Positions 7,240-15,057 of a DNA stretch of 21,805 nt are shown piece by piece. The translations under genes and the position numbers were made by a program. Positions within the stretch are counted from its first letter, which is position 1. Each line of letters starts with the position of its first letter. Origin of the DNA: DASQFU01 sp035632955 (lineage in GTDB: Bacteria > Eisenbacteria > RBG-16-71-46); assembly GCA_035632955.1 (NCBI GenBank), contig DASQFU010000213.1, forward strand, positions 1-21,805, given 5' to 3'. A model generated the notes under the pieces. That model worked only from the letters and a program-made list of their open reading frames with translations. It was not told the origin of the DNA and did no database searches.

Positions 7240-8700
7240 CTAGCGCGCTCTACCGGGGACCACGATCTTCAGCGACTGCCCGCGGCGCGCGTCCTCGTCG
7301 GGATCGGCGTTATTGAGGATCGCCGTCTCCTCGAGGCTCAACGCCTGGGCGCCGGCCGCGCGCACAACCGATTCGAAACTCCCGGTCGTCGTCACCGAGA
7401 TCACGCGTATGCGATCCGGCCGAACGTTGAGCCGCGCGGCTTCGGTCAGAGCCCGCAACGAACGTGCGCTCTGGATCACCCGCTCTTCGTACGCGTCGCC
7501 CGGCGTCGCGCTGCGGCCGAGGATCTGAAACATCTGGTCCCCGGCCTTGCGGATGAACGCCGCCGCCAGGACCGTCTGCGCGTTGTTCTGATCCGTGACT
7601 GTCAAACGCCCCACCCACGCCGGGTATCCGCCGATCGTCTCCGAGCGACCATTCGCGTCGGAGATCTTCCCGGTGCGCAGTAGCTCGTCGACGAATCCCG
7701 ACGGCGACCGGTCGCCGGCACTGGCGAGCGTGAGCTGCATGCTCGCTCGCTGGTTGGGCTCGGCGGCGAGCACGGCGCTGCGCGTGTCCTGCGTCTTCCA
7801 CCCGGACGGGAAGCTGATCTGGAACTGAAGTTGCGGATGATAGTAGCGCTCACCCTCGAAGTAGCCCTGCCGCGGATCGCGGCCGAACACCAGGCCCTCG
7901 AGACGCTGGAGATAGGCGCGCTCACCGATCTGGAGTCCGGTCTTGCCGGCGGCGGCAGTGCGCGCCAGAGCGGCGGTGCGGGTTTCGCGATCGCCCGGAT
8001 CGGGATGGGTCGACAGGAAGGTCGGCAGCCGCTCACCTCCCTTCTCGCCGATGCGTTTCAGCAGCGAGTAGGTGGACGGGACTTCCCGCGGGTCGAAGCC
8101 GGCCTTCGACATGTAGTCGATGCCGAGCTGGTCGGACTGATGCTCGTCCTCGCGCCCGTACTTCAGGAACATCAGGCCGAGCGCGGTCTCCGCGGCGCCG
8201 CTGTAGCGGCGAAACCCTTCCGAGAACGCGGACGCCAGACCGAGGCCGAGCCCCGCGAGCTGCTGCTGGGTGATGCGTTGCGCGCTGTGGCGCGCGGTCA
8301 CGTGGCCGATCTCGTGCCCGAGCACCCCGGCAAGCTGCGCTTCGGAGTTGAGGTGCGCAAGGATGCCGCGCGTGATGTAGATGTAGCCGCCGGGCATCGC
8401 GAACGCGTTCACGGCCGCGTCGTCCACGACCGTGAAATGCCAGTCCAGATTGGGCAGATGGGAGGCGCTCGCCAGCTTCTGGCCGACGCTGTTCACGTAA
8501 GCCGTGAGCGCCGCATCTTCGTAGAGCCCGAACTCACTGACGACCGCCTGGTAGCCATCGCGCCCGATCTGCTCTTCCTGGGCCCCGCTCACCAACGAGA
8601 ACTCGCGTTTGCCGCTGACCGGATTGGTGGCGCATCCGACCGCCGCCGCGAGCGGCAGCACCAGGATCAGCCCGAGAACGAGGAATCGCCGTCGAAACAT
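7240..8700 (-). CDS. M48 family zinc metalloprotease, lipoprotein (BepA/LoiP-like)
   Basis: A 486-residue protein. The signal peptide has a lipobox ending in Cys23 (AVGC), predicting a membrane lipoprotein. The peptidase domain spans about residues 35-250. It carries HEIGH at 129-133, with two zinc-binding histidines and the catalytic glutamate, and an EHQSD motif at 186-190 whose Glu is the likely third zinc ligand. It also has the family phrases NAFAMPGGYIYITRGIL and STHPDPGDR. The C-terminal half (about 270-486) is a beta-rich extension ending in a stretch (ETAILNNADPDEDARRG) that looks LysM-like. Such proteins usually act in envelope protein quality control. AGGAGG lies 5 nt before the ATG. 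It follows the cysO-moeZ fusion gene by 49 bp, so co-transcription is likely, although a functional link to sulfur metabolism is not evident. Confidence 0.92.
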   Translation of the reverse strand: MFRRRFLVLGLILVLPLAAAVGCATNPVSGKREFSLVSGAQEEQIGRDGYQAVVSEFGLYEDAALTAYVNSVGQKLASASHLPNLDWHFTVVDDAAVNAFAMPGGYIYITRGILAHLNSEAQLAGVLGHEIGHVTARHSAQRITQQQLAGLGLGLASAFSEGFRRYSGAAETALGLMFLKYGREDEHQSDQLGIDYMSKAGFDPREVPSTYSLLKRIGEKGGERLPTFLSTHPDPGDRETRTAALARTAAAGKTGLQIGERAYLQRLEGLVFGRDPRQGYFEGERYYHPQLQFQISFPSGWKTQDTRSAVLAAEPNQRASMQLTLASAGDRSPSGFVDELLRTGKISDANGRSETIGGYPAWVGRLTVTDQNNAQTVLAAAFIRKAGDQMFQILGRSATPGDAYEERVIQSARSLRALTEAARLNVRPDRIRVISVTTTGSFESVVRAAGAQALSLEETAILNNADPDEDARRGQSLKIVVPGRAR

Positions 8701-8749
8701 CCGTGCCTCCTTCCGAACGGAGCGCTTGGGATTCGCTCCGACCTGTTCC

Positions 8750-10279
8750 TCAGTAGCGCGGCACCTCAGGGTCGACTTCCTTCGACCATGCGTCGATGCC
8801 GCCCCGCAGATTCTTGAGCTTGCGAAAGCCCGAGCGATGCAGCAACTCGAGCGCCCGCATGCTGCGCTGGCCGTGATGGCAGTGGAGCACGATCTCGCGG
8901 CTGCTGTCGAGCTCGCTGAGGCGAGCCGGAAGCGTATTAAGGGGCATCAGCACCGCGCCCGGAATGCGCGCGATCTCGTACTCGTGCGGCTCGCGCACGT
9001 CGATCAGCATCGGCGCGTCCGTTCCCTGGCGCCGCGACGCCAGATCGCGCGCGCCGATCTCCCACGCCTCGGCGTCGGCGGCCGCCTGCTCGGTCGAGGA
9101 GAGGCCGCAGAACTGCTCGTAGTCGATCAGCTCGCGAATCGTCGGATGCGTGCCGCACAGCGGACAATCCGGATCCTTGCGCAGCTTGAGCTCGCGAAAA
9201 CTCATCGCCAGCGCGTCGAACAGCAGCAGCCGGCCGATCAAGCTCTCTCCGATCCCGAGGATGATCTTCAGGGTCTCGATTCCCTGGATCACGCCGATCA
9301 CACCCGGCAGGACGCCGAGGACGCCACCCTCCGCGCACGACGGCACGAGCCCGGGCGGCGGCGGATCCGGATACAGACAGCGGTAGCAGGGGCCGGTGCG
9401 CGCGTCGAACACGCTCGCCTGTCCCTCGAAGCGGAAGATGCTGCCGTACACGTTCGGCTTGCCCAGCAGCGCGCACGCATCGTTGACCAGGTAGCGGGTC
9501 GGGAAGTTGTCGGTGCCGTCGACGACCACGTCGTAGGGCTTCATCAGCTCGAGCGCGTTCTCGCTCGAGATACGTGTCTCGTAGCCGTCGACCACGACGC
9601 CGGGATTCATGTCGTGCAGGCGCGCGCGGGCCGATTCGAGCTTCGGGGTGCCGACACTGGACGTGCCGTGAAGAATCTGGCGCTGCAGGTTGCTCTCGTC
9701 GACGCGATCGAAGTCCACGATGCCGAGCCGTCCGACGCCGGCCGCGGCGAGATAGAGAGCGAGCGGCGAGCCGAGCCCGCCGGCGCCGACGATCAGCACG
9801 CTCGCGGCCTTGAGCTTGCGCTGACCTTGGAGCCCGACCTCGGGCAGGATCAAATGCCGGCTGTAGCGCATCAGCTCGGCCTGCGACAGCGGCGGCAATC
9901 CGTCCGCGCCCGTCGACCACGCCGGAGGCGCCGGGCGCTGCGGGCGCGGGATCACTCCGGCCGTCGCTTGAGCGCTCGAGTCCTGCGAGCGCTCGTCCGC
10001 GCCGCCGGCGATGCTCGGAACGATCGAGACGGTGTCCTGGTCGCGCAGCGGAGTTGCTTCGCGCTGCAGGTGACGAATGTCCTCGTCGTTGCGATACACG
10101 TTCACGAACCGCCGGAGCTGGCCCTGTTCGTCGTAGAGGTGGCGCTTCAGCTCCGCGTGGCGCCCCACCAGAGCAGCCAGGGCCTCGCCGATGGTCGCGC
10201 CAGGCACTTCGACCACGGCCTGCTGATCCGCGTACGGCCGGAGCGGCGTCGGGATGTGGATTCGCGTGCTCACGCTCAT
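8750..10279 (-). CDS. CysO-like ubiquitin-fold sulfur carrier fused to MoeB/ThiF E1-like enzyme and rhodanese (CysO::MoeZ)
   Basis: A 509-residue three-part fusion. Residues 1-93 are a MoaD/ThiS/CysO beta-grasp carrier (IHIPTPLRPY, LRRFVNVYRNDEDIR, SIVPSIAGG), close to mycobacterial CysO as I recall it, including the diglycine at 92-93. A linker of about 35 residues rich in Ala, Pro and Ser follows. Residues about 130-385 form the E1-like adenylyltransferase, with GAGGLGS (165-171), DFDRVDESNLQRQ (189-201), Cys315 in SCAEGGVLG, and zinc cysteines 298/301 and 372/375. Residues about 405-509 are a rhodanese domain with the sulfur-bearing Cys467 in CHHGQRS. The expected role is to adenylate the carrier C-terminus and add sulfur for cysteine synthesis, but the diglycine is internal here. 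I chose the ATG at 10279 because AGGGAG sits 7 nt before it; an ATG 6 nt upstream overlaps the JAMM gene stop. Confidence 0.93.
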   Translation of the reverse strand: MSVSTRIHIPTPLRPYADQQAVVEVPGATIGEALAALVGRHAELKRHLYDEQGQLRRFVNVYRNDEDIRHLQREATPLRDQDTVSIVPSIAGGADERSQDSSAQATAGVIPRPQRPAPPAWSTGADGLPPLSQAELMRYSRHLILPEVGLQGQRKLKAASVLIVGAGGLGSPLALYLAAAGVGRLGIVDFDRVDESNLQRQILHGTSSVGTPKLESARARLHDMNPGVVVDGYETRISSENALELMKPYDVVVDGTDNFPTRYLVNDACALLGKPNVYGSIFRFEGQASVFDARTGPCYRCLYPDPPPPGLVPSCAEGGVLGVLPGVIGVIQGIETLKIILGIGESLIGRLLLFDALAMSFRELKLRKDPDCPLCGTHPTIRELIDYEQFCGLSSTEQAAADAEAWEIGARDLASRRQGTDAPMLIDVREPHEYEIARIPGAVLMPLNTLPARLSELDSSREIVLHCHHGQRSMRALELLHRSGFRKLKNLRGGIDAWSKEVDPEVPRY

Positions 10280-10281
10280 CG

Positions 10282-10806
10282 TCATTCTCCCTGCCCGTTC
10301 GGCGCGCGCGGCGGCCGGACGCCGCCGCCGGTTTCGACCTTGGTATGCTCACCCGCAGGCTCGGGCGACCATTCCAGATGCTCGGGCTCGAATCGCGCGC
10401 GATCCTCCCGCAGACGCCACGACCGGGCGTCGGCGATCCGTCCCTTCTCGACGCTCACGATCAGGTACGAATAGTACGGCCAGGCATGCTCGAGGTCGAA
10501 CGCGGATGGTTGCGCCGGATGGTCGGGATGCGAGTGAAAGAAACCGACCACATCGAGGCCCGCAGCTCGCGCCTGCTGCTCGGCTCCGAGGAACTGCTCG
10601 GGCGCGATCAGGTAGCGGTTGTGGCGCGAGTCTGCGCGCTGGTTCTCGAAGCCGACCACCCGCTCCACCCGCCGTTCGCTCGCCTGATCGCGGCCGAGCA
10701 GCACCCCGCAACCCTCTTCGGGGTAGGCGCGCGCCAGATGCGTCCGGATTTGCTCGCTCTCGGTCGGGCCGATTCGCAGCCGATCGGCTTCTGTCTCGGG
10801 GCTCAT
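10282..10806 (-). CDS. JAMM/MPN+ zinc metalloprotease (Mec-like, peptidase family M67)
   Basis: A 174-residue protein with a complete JAMM motif: Glu30 or Glu31 in YPEEGCGVLLG, then H91-S-H93-P, S101 and D104 (H-x-H-x7-S-x2-D). This is the catalytic zinc site of MPN+ deubiquitinase-like enzymes. In Mycobacterium tuberculosis the equivalent, Mec+, releases cysteine from the CysO-cysteine adduct. Here it may do that and also cut the internal diglycine of the fused carrier encoded just downstream; the second role is inference. The C-terminal tail (about 140-174) is Gly/Pro-rich and probably flexible. The start overlaps the cysM stop as ATGA, and AGGAGG precedes it. Its stop overlaps or abuts the start of the fusion gene, so the three genes are translationally coupled. 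Confidence 0.92.
   Translation of the reverse strand: MSPETEADRLRIGPTESEQIRTHLARAYPEEGCGVLLGRDQASERRVERVVGFENQRADSRHNRYLIAPEQFLGAEQQARAAGLDVVGFFHSHPDHPAQPSAFDLEHAWPYYSYLIVSVEKGRIADARSWRLREDRARFEPEHLEWSPEPAGEHTKVETGGGVRPPRAPNGQGE
10287..10292 (-). promoter_or_regulatory. Shine-Dalgarno sequence deciding the start of the CysO fusion
   Basis: AGGGAG on the minus strand lies 7 nt before the ATG at 10279 but only 1 nt before the in-frame ATG at 10285. The downstream ATG therefore fits ribosome spacing better. It also gives a carrier domain of 93 residues to the diglycine, which, as I recall it, is the length of stand-alone CysO. Confidence 0.55.
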
Positions 10807-11735
10807 CGCTCCTCCTGCCACAGCGGCTCGCTCAAGTAACGCTCGGCGCCATCCGGAAGGATGGCCACAACGACCCCGTGGTCCAGACCCTGCGCGATCC
10901 GTTCGGCCGCAACCAGGGCTGCGCCCGACGACCAGCCGAGCAGCAGACCGTGTCGGGCCTGACGCTTGACCATCGCGACGGCCGCTTCGCTCTCGACCTC
11001 GACCGTGCGCTGATGCACCGACGGATCGTAGATCGCGGGCGCCTGCGCGGTCGGCAGATGCTTGAGTCCTTCGAGCGCATGCATCGGGCTGTCGGGCTGC
11101 ACCGCCACCACCTCGATTCCGGGCGCAAGCTCGCGCAGGCGCCGCGCGCTGCCGACCAGCGTGCCCGAGGTGCCGATGCCCGCGACCAGATGCGTCACCA
11201 GCCCTTCGCTCTGCGCCCACAGCTCTTCGGCCGTGCCGTGGTAGTGGGCCTGCCAGTTGGCGGGGTTCGAGTACTGATCGGCATAGAAGTAGCGGTCCGG
11301 TTGCTCGCTCACCATCCTGCGCGCGACCTGCATCGCACCATCCGTGCCCTCGAGCGCATCGGTCAGCACCAGCTCGGCGCCAAGCGCCTCGAGCAGCCGC
11401 CGGCGCTCGGCGTTCGCGTTCGCGGGCAGGCACAGCGTGACGGTGAAACCGAGCGCGCCGCCGAGCCAGGCGTAGGCGATCCCGGTGTTGCCCGAGGTGG
11501 CGTCGAGCAGAGTCCCTCCCGGCGCAAGCGTTCCGCGCTCGAGTGCCGCGCGGACGATCCCCCAAGCGGCGCGGTCCTTGACCGACCCGCCGGGGTTGAA
11601 CCACTCCGCCTTGCCGAGGACTTCGATCCCTTCGCGGATGCCGTCGAGGCCCGCGATCGGCAGCAGCGGCGTGTGGCCGATCAGATCGGTCAAACCGGGG
11701 TGCCCGGGCGTTAGTATCGGAAGTCGATGGTCCAT
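10803..11735 (-). CDS. cysM: Cysteine synthase, CysO-dependent CysM type (PLP enzyme)
   Basis: A 310-residue PLP enzyme of fold type II. The PLP lysine is K53 in NPGGSVKDR, the substrate loop is SGNTG (81-85), and the PLP phosphate loop is GIGTSGT (186-192). The C-terminal part (VQPDSPMHALEGL, IYDPSVHQRTVEV) resembles mycobacterial CysM more than the CysK type with its GIGAGF motif. CysM of that kind uses O-phosphoserine and the thiocarboxylate of CysO rather than free sulfide. The direct neighbourhood of a CysO-like carrier and a JAMM hydrolase supports this assignment strongly. It is the first gene of the minus-strand operon; the upstream 80 bp contain the divergent promoters. Substrate preference for O-phosphoserine is inferred from context. 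Confidence 0.9.
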   Translation of the reverse strand: MDHRLPILTPGHPGLTDLIGHTPLLPIAGLDGIREGIEVLGKAEWFNPGGSVKDRAAWGIVRAALERGTLAPGGTLLDATSGNTGIAYAWLGGALGFTVTLCLPANANAERRRLLEALGAELVLTDALEGTDGAMQVARRMVSEQPDRYFYADQYSNPANWQAHYHGTAEELWAQSEGLVTHLVAGIGTSGTLVGSARRLRELAPGIEVVAVQPDSPMHALEGLKHLPTAQAPAIYDPSVHQRTVEVESEAAVAMVKRQARHGLLLGWSSGAALVAAERIAQGLDHGVVVAILPDGAERYLSEPLWQEER

Positions 11736-11815
11736 GGCCCAGTTTGCATTCGATGCACCTTGCCCCGCAAGCGGCGCCGTTTTCGCGCCTCACGATCCGC
11801 TGATAGGATGCAAAC

Positions 11816-11988
11816 GTGATCCTCGCCGCTGACGTCGGTGGGACCAAAACCCACCTGGCCCTCTACGAGGGCGGTTGACGCCGCTCGTGACCCGCATACC
11901 GGTGTCGATCGTTCTGCGTCCCGAAACCGCGCTCCGGGGCGCGGCTGCGATCGCGTTGTCGCGCACCCAACCCGAGGGCTTCCGATGA
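11816..11988 (+). pseudogene. Glucokinase remnant with large internal deletion
   Basis: A GTG at 11816 opens a 20-residue peptide, MILAADVGGTKTHLALYEGG, which is the N-terminus of a bacterial glucokinase including the DxGGT phosphate motif; it ends at a TGA (11876-11878). From about 11869, in another frame, the sequence reads GRLTPLVTRIPVSIVLRP then ETALRGAAAIAL, which matches the glucokinase C-terminus (typically GRxxPLLxxIPVxVIL...AALLGAA). The stop of this second part (11986-11988) overlaps the transketolase ATG as ATGA, the arrangement expected for the original glk-tkt operon. About 0.8 kb of the gene is missing at a junction near 11868-11877. A weak -10-like TAGGAT (11804-11809) sits 6 nt before the GTG. 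An assembly collapse could imitate this. Confidence 0.8.
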
Positions 11989-14003
11989 ACGGTCCTACGT
12001 CGGTCGGCGAGCGAGTCGCGCTCGAGCGGCTCGCGATCAACACCATTCGCTTCCTCGCGGCCGACGCGGTCGAGAAGGCGAAGAGCGGTCACCCCGGCAT
12101 GCCGATGGGAATGGCGGACGCGGCGTTCATCCTGTGGACGCGCTTCCTCCGTTACCAGCCCAAGGATCCCGCGTGGCCCGATCGCGACCGGTTCGTGCTG
12201 TCGGCCGGCCACGGCTCCATGTTGCTCTACGCGATGCTGCATCTCACCGGCTACGCCCTGCCGGTGGAGGAGCTGATGCGCTTTCGCCAGCTTGGCAGCA
12301 AGACGCCGGGACATCCCGAGCACGACGTCACTCCCGGCGTCGAGACCACGACCGGACCGCTCGGGCAGGGGTTCGGCAACGGCGTCGGCATGGCGGTCGC
12401 GGCCAGGATGATGGCCCGGCGATTCAACACCCGCGAGTTCCCGGTGGTCACCCACCGCGTGTTCGGGATCGTCAGCGACGGGGACATGATGGAAGGCGTG
12501 GCGTCCGAGTCGGCGTCGCTCGCCGGTCATTGGGGACTCGGCAACCTGATCTACCTCTACGACGACAACCACGTCACGATCGAAGGTGATACGTCGCTCG
12601 CGTTCTCCGAAGACGTCGGCAAGCGTTTCGAGGCCTATGGCTGGCACGTGCAGCACGCGGATCCGTACGATCATGCTGCGCTGACGGCCGCTCTCGATCG
12701 CGCCGTGGACGAGCACGATCGGCCGAGCCTGATCGTCACGCGCAGCCACATCGGCTATGGGGCGCCGAAGAAGCAAGACACACGCGAGGCGCACGGCGAG
12801 CCGCTCGGCGCCGAGGAAGTCGCCGCCGCCAAGCGGGCTCTGGGCTGGCCGCAGTCCCCGCCGTTTTACGTGCCGGACGACGTGCGACCGCTGTTCGCGG
12901 AGCGGGCGGTTGCCCTGCGGCCGGAATACGATGCATGGCATCGGAAATTCGCATCGTGGTCCAAGGCCGATCCGGATCGCGCGCGACTCTGGGACGCGCA
13001 TGCGGAGAAGCAGGTTCCGGACGACCTGATGGAGCGTCTGCTCGCGAAGGCTCCATCCGGCGCCGCGGCGACACGTGCACACGGGAACGCCGTGTTGCAG
13101 GAGGCCGCCCGGCTGGTGCCGGCAGTGGTCGGCGGCAGCGCCGACCTCGAACCTTCGACCAAGACCCGCATCAAGGATTCGACGTCGATCGCACGCGGCG
13201 AGTTCGAAGGCCGCAACTTCCATTTCGGCATTCGCGAGCACGGCATGGCCTCGATTGTGAACGGCCTCGCGGCCCATGGCGGGTTCATTCCCTACGGCGC
13301 GTCGTTCCTCGTGTTCACCGACTACGCGCGGCCCGCGATCCGGCTCTCGGCGCTGATGAAGCAACAGGTGATCTGGGTGTTCACGCATGACAGCGTCTTT
13401 CTCGGCGAGGACGGCCCGACCCACGAGCCGATCGAGCACCTGACCGCGCTGCGAGCGATTCCCAACCTGCTGGTGATCCGTCCCGCCGACGGCCCCGAGA
13501 CCGCGGGCGCGTGGGCTCTGGCGCTGGAACGGCGCGAAGGTCCGACGTTGATGGCGCTCACGCGCCAGAACCTGCCCGTCATCGAACGACCGGCAGCGCT
13601 CGATTCGACCGGAGTGCGCCGCGGCGCGAGCGTCGTGCGGGAAACGGACGACGCGGGTGCGCCGACGCTGATCGCGACCGGATCGGAAGTCTGGCTCGCG
13701 GTCGAGGCCGCGAAACGTCTCGAGCCAATCGGCCTTCACGTGCGGGTGGTGAGCATGCCGGCGCCGCAGCTGTTCCTGCAGCAGAGCGAGAGCTGGCGAA
13801 ACACCATCCTGCCGCCGCAATCGAAGCGCGTTTCGATCGAGGCCGGGGCGACCGACTACTGGCATCGCCTGGTCGGGCCGGAAGGATTGACGATCGGAAT
13901 CGATCGCTACGGAGAGTCGGCGCCCCTCGCACAGCTTCAGGAGCATTTTGGCTTCACGCCCGAGAAGGTCGCTCAACGCGTGCTCGATTGGGCGCGCGGC
14001 TAG
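11985..14003 (+). CDS. tkt: Transketolase
   Basis: A 672-residue thiamine-diphosphate enzyme of full length. Visible landmarks are SGHPGMPMG (34-42), SAGHGSMLLY (73-82), TTTGPLGQGFGNGVGMA (121-137), the ThDP motif SDGDMMEG (164-171) with the partner segment YDDNHVTIEG (192-201), FxFGIREHGM and HDSVFLGEDGPTHEPIEH in the pyrimidine domain, and GSEVWLA in the C-terminal domain. It transfers two-carbon units between sugar phosphates in the non-oxidative pentose phosphate pathway. The ATG at 11985 was chosen because GAGG lies about 8 nt upstream and the protein begins at the usual place (RLAINTIRFLAADAV). The same frame is open further upstream, but that part lies on the glucokinase remnant and is not conserved. 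Confidence 0.96.
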   Translation: MNGPTSVGERVALERLAINTIRFLAADAVEKAKSGHPGMPMGMADAAFILWTRFLRYQPKDPAWPDRDRFVLSAGHGSMLLYAMLHLTGYALPVEELMRFRQLGSKTPGHPEHDVTPGVETTTGPLGQGFGNGVGMAVAARMMARRFNTREFPVVTHRVFGIVSDGDMMEGVASESASLAGHWGLGNLIYLYDDNHVTIEGDTSLAFSEDVGKRFEAYGWHVQHADPYDHAALTAALDRAVDEHDRPSLIVTRSHIGYGAPKKQDTREAHGEPLGAEEVAAAKRALGWPQSPPFYVPDDVRPLFAERAVALRPEYDAWHRKFASWSKADPDRARLWDAHAEKQVPDDLMERLLAKAPSGAAATRAHGNAVLQEAARLVPAVVGGSADLEPSTKTRIKDSTSIARGEFEGRNFHFGIREHGMASIVNGLAAHGGFIPYGASFLVFTDYARPAIRLSALMKQQVIWVFTHDSVFLGEDGPTHEPIEHLTALRAIPNLLVIRPADGPETAGAWALALERREGPTLMALTRQNLPVIERPAALDSTGVRRGASVVRETDDAGAPTLIATGSEVWLAVEAAKRLEPIGLHVRVVSMPAPQLFLQQSESWRNTILPPQSKRVSIEAGATDYWHRLVGPEGLTIGIDRYGESAPLAQLQEHFGFTPEKVAQRVLDWARG

Positions 14004-14028
14004 CCGAGCGGGCGCGGAAGGAAAGCCG

Positions 14029-15057
14029 CTACCAGAAGTCCTGCCGAACTTTCTTCAGCTCCTCGAGGAGCGATTTGGGTTTCCCGTTAGCGGCCACCGC
14101 CTGCTCGACCGCCCGACAATAGTCGACGTTCAGCTTCTCGGTCGGATTGAGATAGCGGCTGCGCCCCTCGGAGATCAGTTGACGGATCCTGCGCGCTTCA
14201 CGGGCCACCTCCTCGAGGCGAGCCCGGATCACCTCGAGGCGGACGGGATCGTTTGCGTCGATCGCCTGCTGGAGTGCCGCACCGCCGACGGCGGCGTCGA
14301 GCGAGACCAGGCGCCAGTCCCACGGATAGTGCCGATTGGTGACGGACGCCGGTTCCAAAAAGCGACCGTCGTACTTGCGGGCGATGCGGGGGGCGAACGC
14401 GATCGCCACGCTCTCCGGACGCGCCGCGCCGGCGAACCGCCAGGTCAGCGAGTCGCGCGCGTAGCGAAACGGCACGGTCGCGTTCAACGCGGGGAGCGGA
14501 GTCGGCTTCGCGGAGCGAAACGTAATCTCGGTTTCATCCACGGCCGACCGCCGAGGTAGACCGTCCTTCAGTCGATAACGAATCTGCAAAGAATAGACCG
14601 TGGAGTCCCGGCTCGCCGGGCTCCAGCCGAACCGGTATTCGATTTCGACCTTATGCGCCTGTCCAGAGTCGAAGGCGATCGGCAGGTAGCACAACGGCGG
14701 ATCGCCGGAGCCGGCGACTGGCCTCAGAGGCTGTTTCGCACCGTCGACCCGCACGACATCATCCAGCGGGGTACGCTTCTCGTCGATCGGGAGGATCAGG
14801 TCGAACGTGGTCGAGTCGCCGAGATTGATCATCTCGAGGGTGACGCGGAGGCGAAGCGGGAGCTCGGCCGCACCGGTTTCCTCGATCACGACCGTTTCGC
14901 GACGGACGGTGAGGGAATCCCCAATCTCGACGAGATCGATCGCTTCCGCAGGTTGCGGGTCGGCGGCGTAAGCAGGCGCCATGGTCAGGAGGCTCGCCCC
15001 CAGCGCCATCATCGGCTCGCGCCGAAGCCTGAAACCGCTCGTACTGCCCAACCTCAA
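14029..15057 (-). CDS. Secreted protein of unknown function
   Basis: A 342-residue protein I cannot assign to a family. A basic N-terminus (RLRREP) followed by MMALGASLLTMAPAYA and an AYA-AD cleavage site suggests a signal peptide. Residues about 40-250 alternate hydrophobic and polar residues as in beta-sandwich domains (LPLRLRVTLEMINLGDSTTFDLILP; KVEIEYRFGWSPASRDSTVYSLQIRYRL). The last 90 residues are predicted helical and charged (ARLEEVAREARRIRQLISEGRSRYL). The TTG at 15057 overlaps the stop of the CBS gene as TTGA. I prefer it over the ATGs at 15012 and 15009 because it supplies the positive charges before the hydrophobic core, but the choice is uncertain. It is convergent with tkt, 25 bp away. 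Confidence 0.7.
   Translation of the reverse strand: MRLGSTSGFRLRREPMMALGASLLTMAPAYAADPQPAEAIDLVEIGDSLTVRRETVVIEETGAAELPLRLRVTLEMINLGDSTTFDLILPIDEKRTPLDDVVRVDGAKQPLRPVAGSGDPPLCYLPIAFDSGQAHKVEIEYRFGWSPASRDSTVYSLQIRYRLKDGLPRRSAVDETEITFRSAKPTPLPALNATVPFRYARDSLTWRFAGAARPESVAIAFAPRIARKYDGRFLEPASVTNRHYPWDWRLVSLDAAVGGAALQQAIDANDPVRLEVIRARLEEVAREARRIRQLISEGRSRYLNPTEKLNVDYCRAVEQAVAANGKPKSLLEELKKVRQDFW

Noticed and set aside
8609..10474. Plus-strand open frame of about 620 codons opposite the CysO fusion
   Set aside because: Antisense to a gene with three clearly conserved domains; its translation shows no family features.
11838..11984. N-terminal extension of transketolase by about 49 residues
   Set aside because: The extension lies on the glucokinase remnant in a different frame, is not transketolase-like, and a good ribosome site precedes the ATG at 11985.
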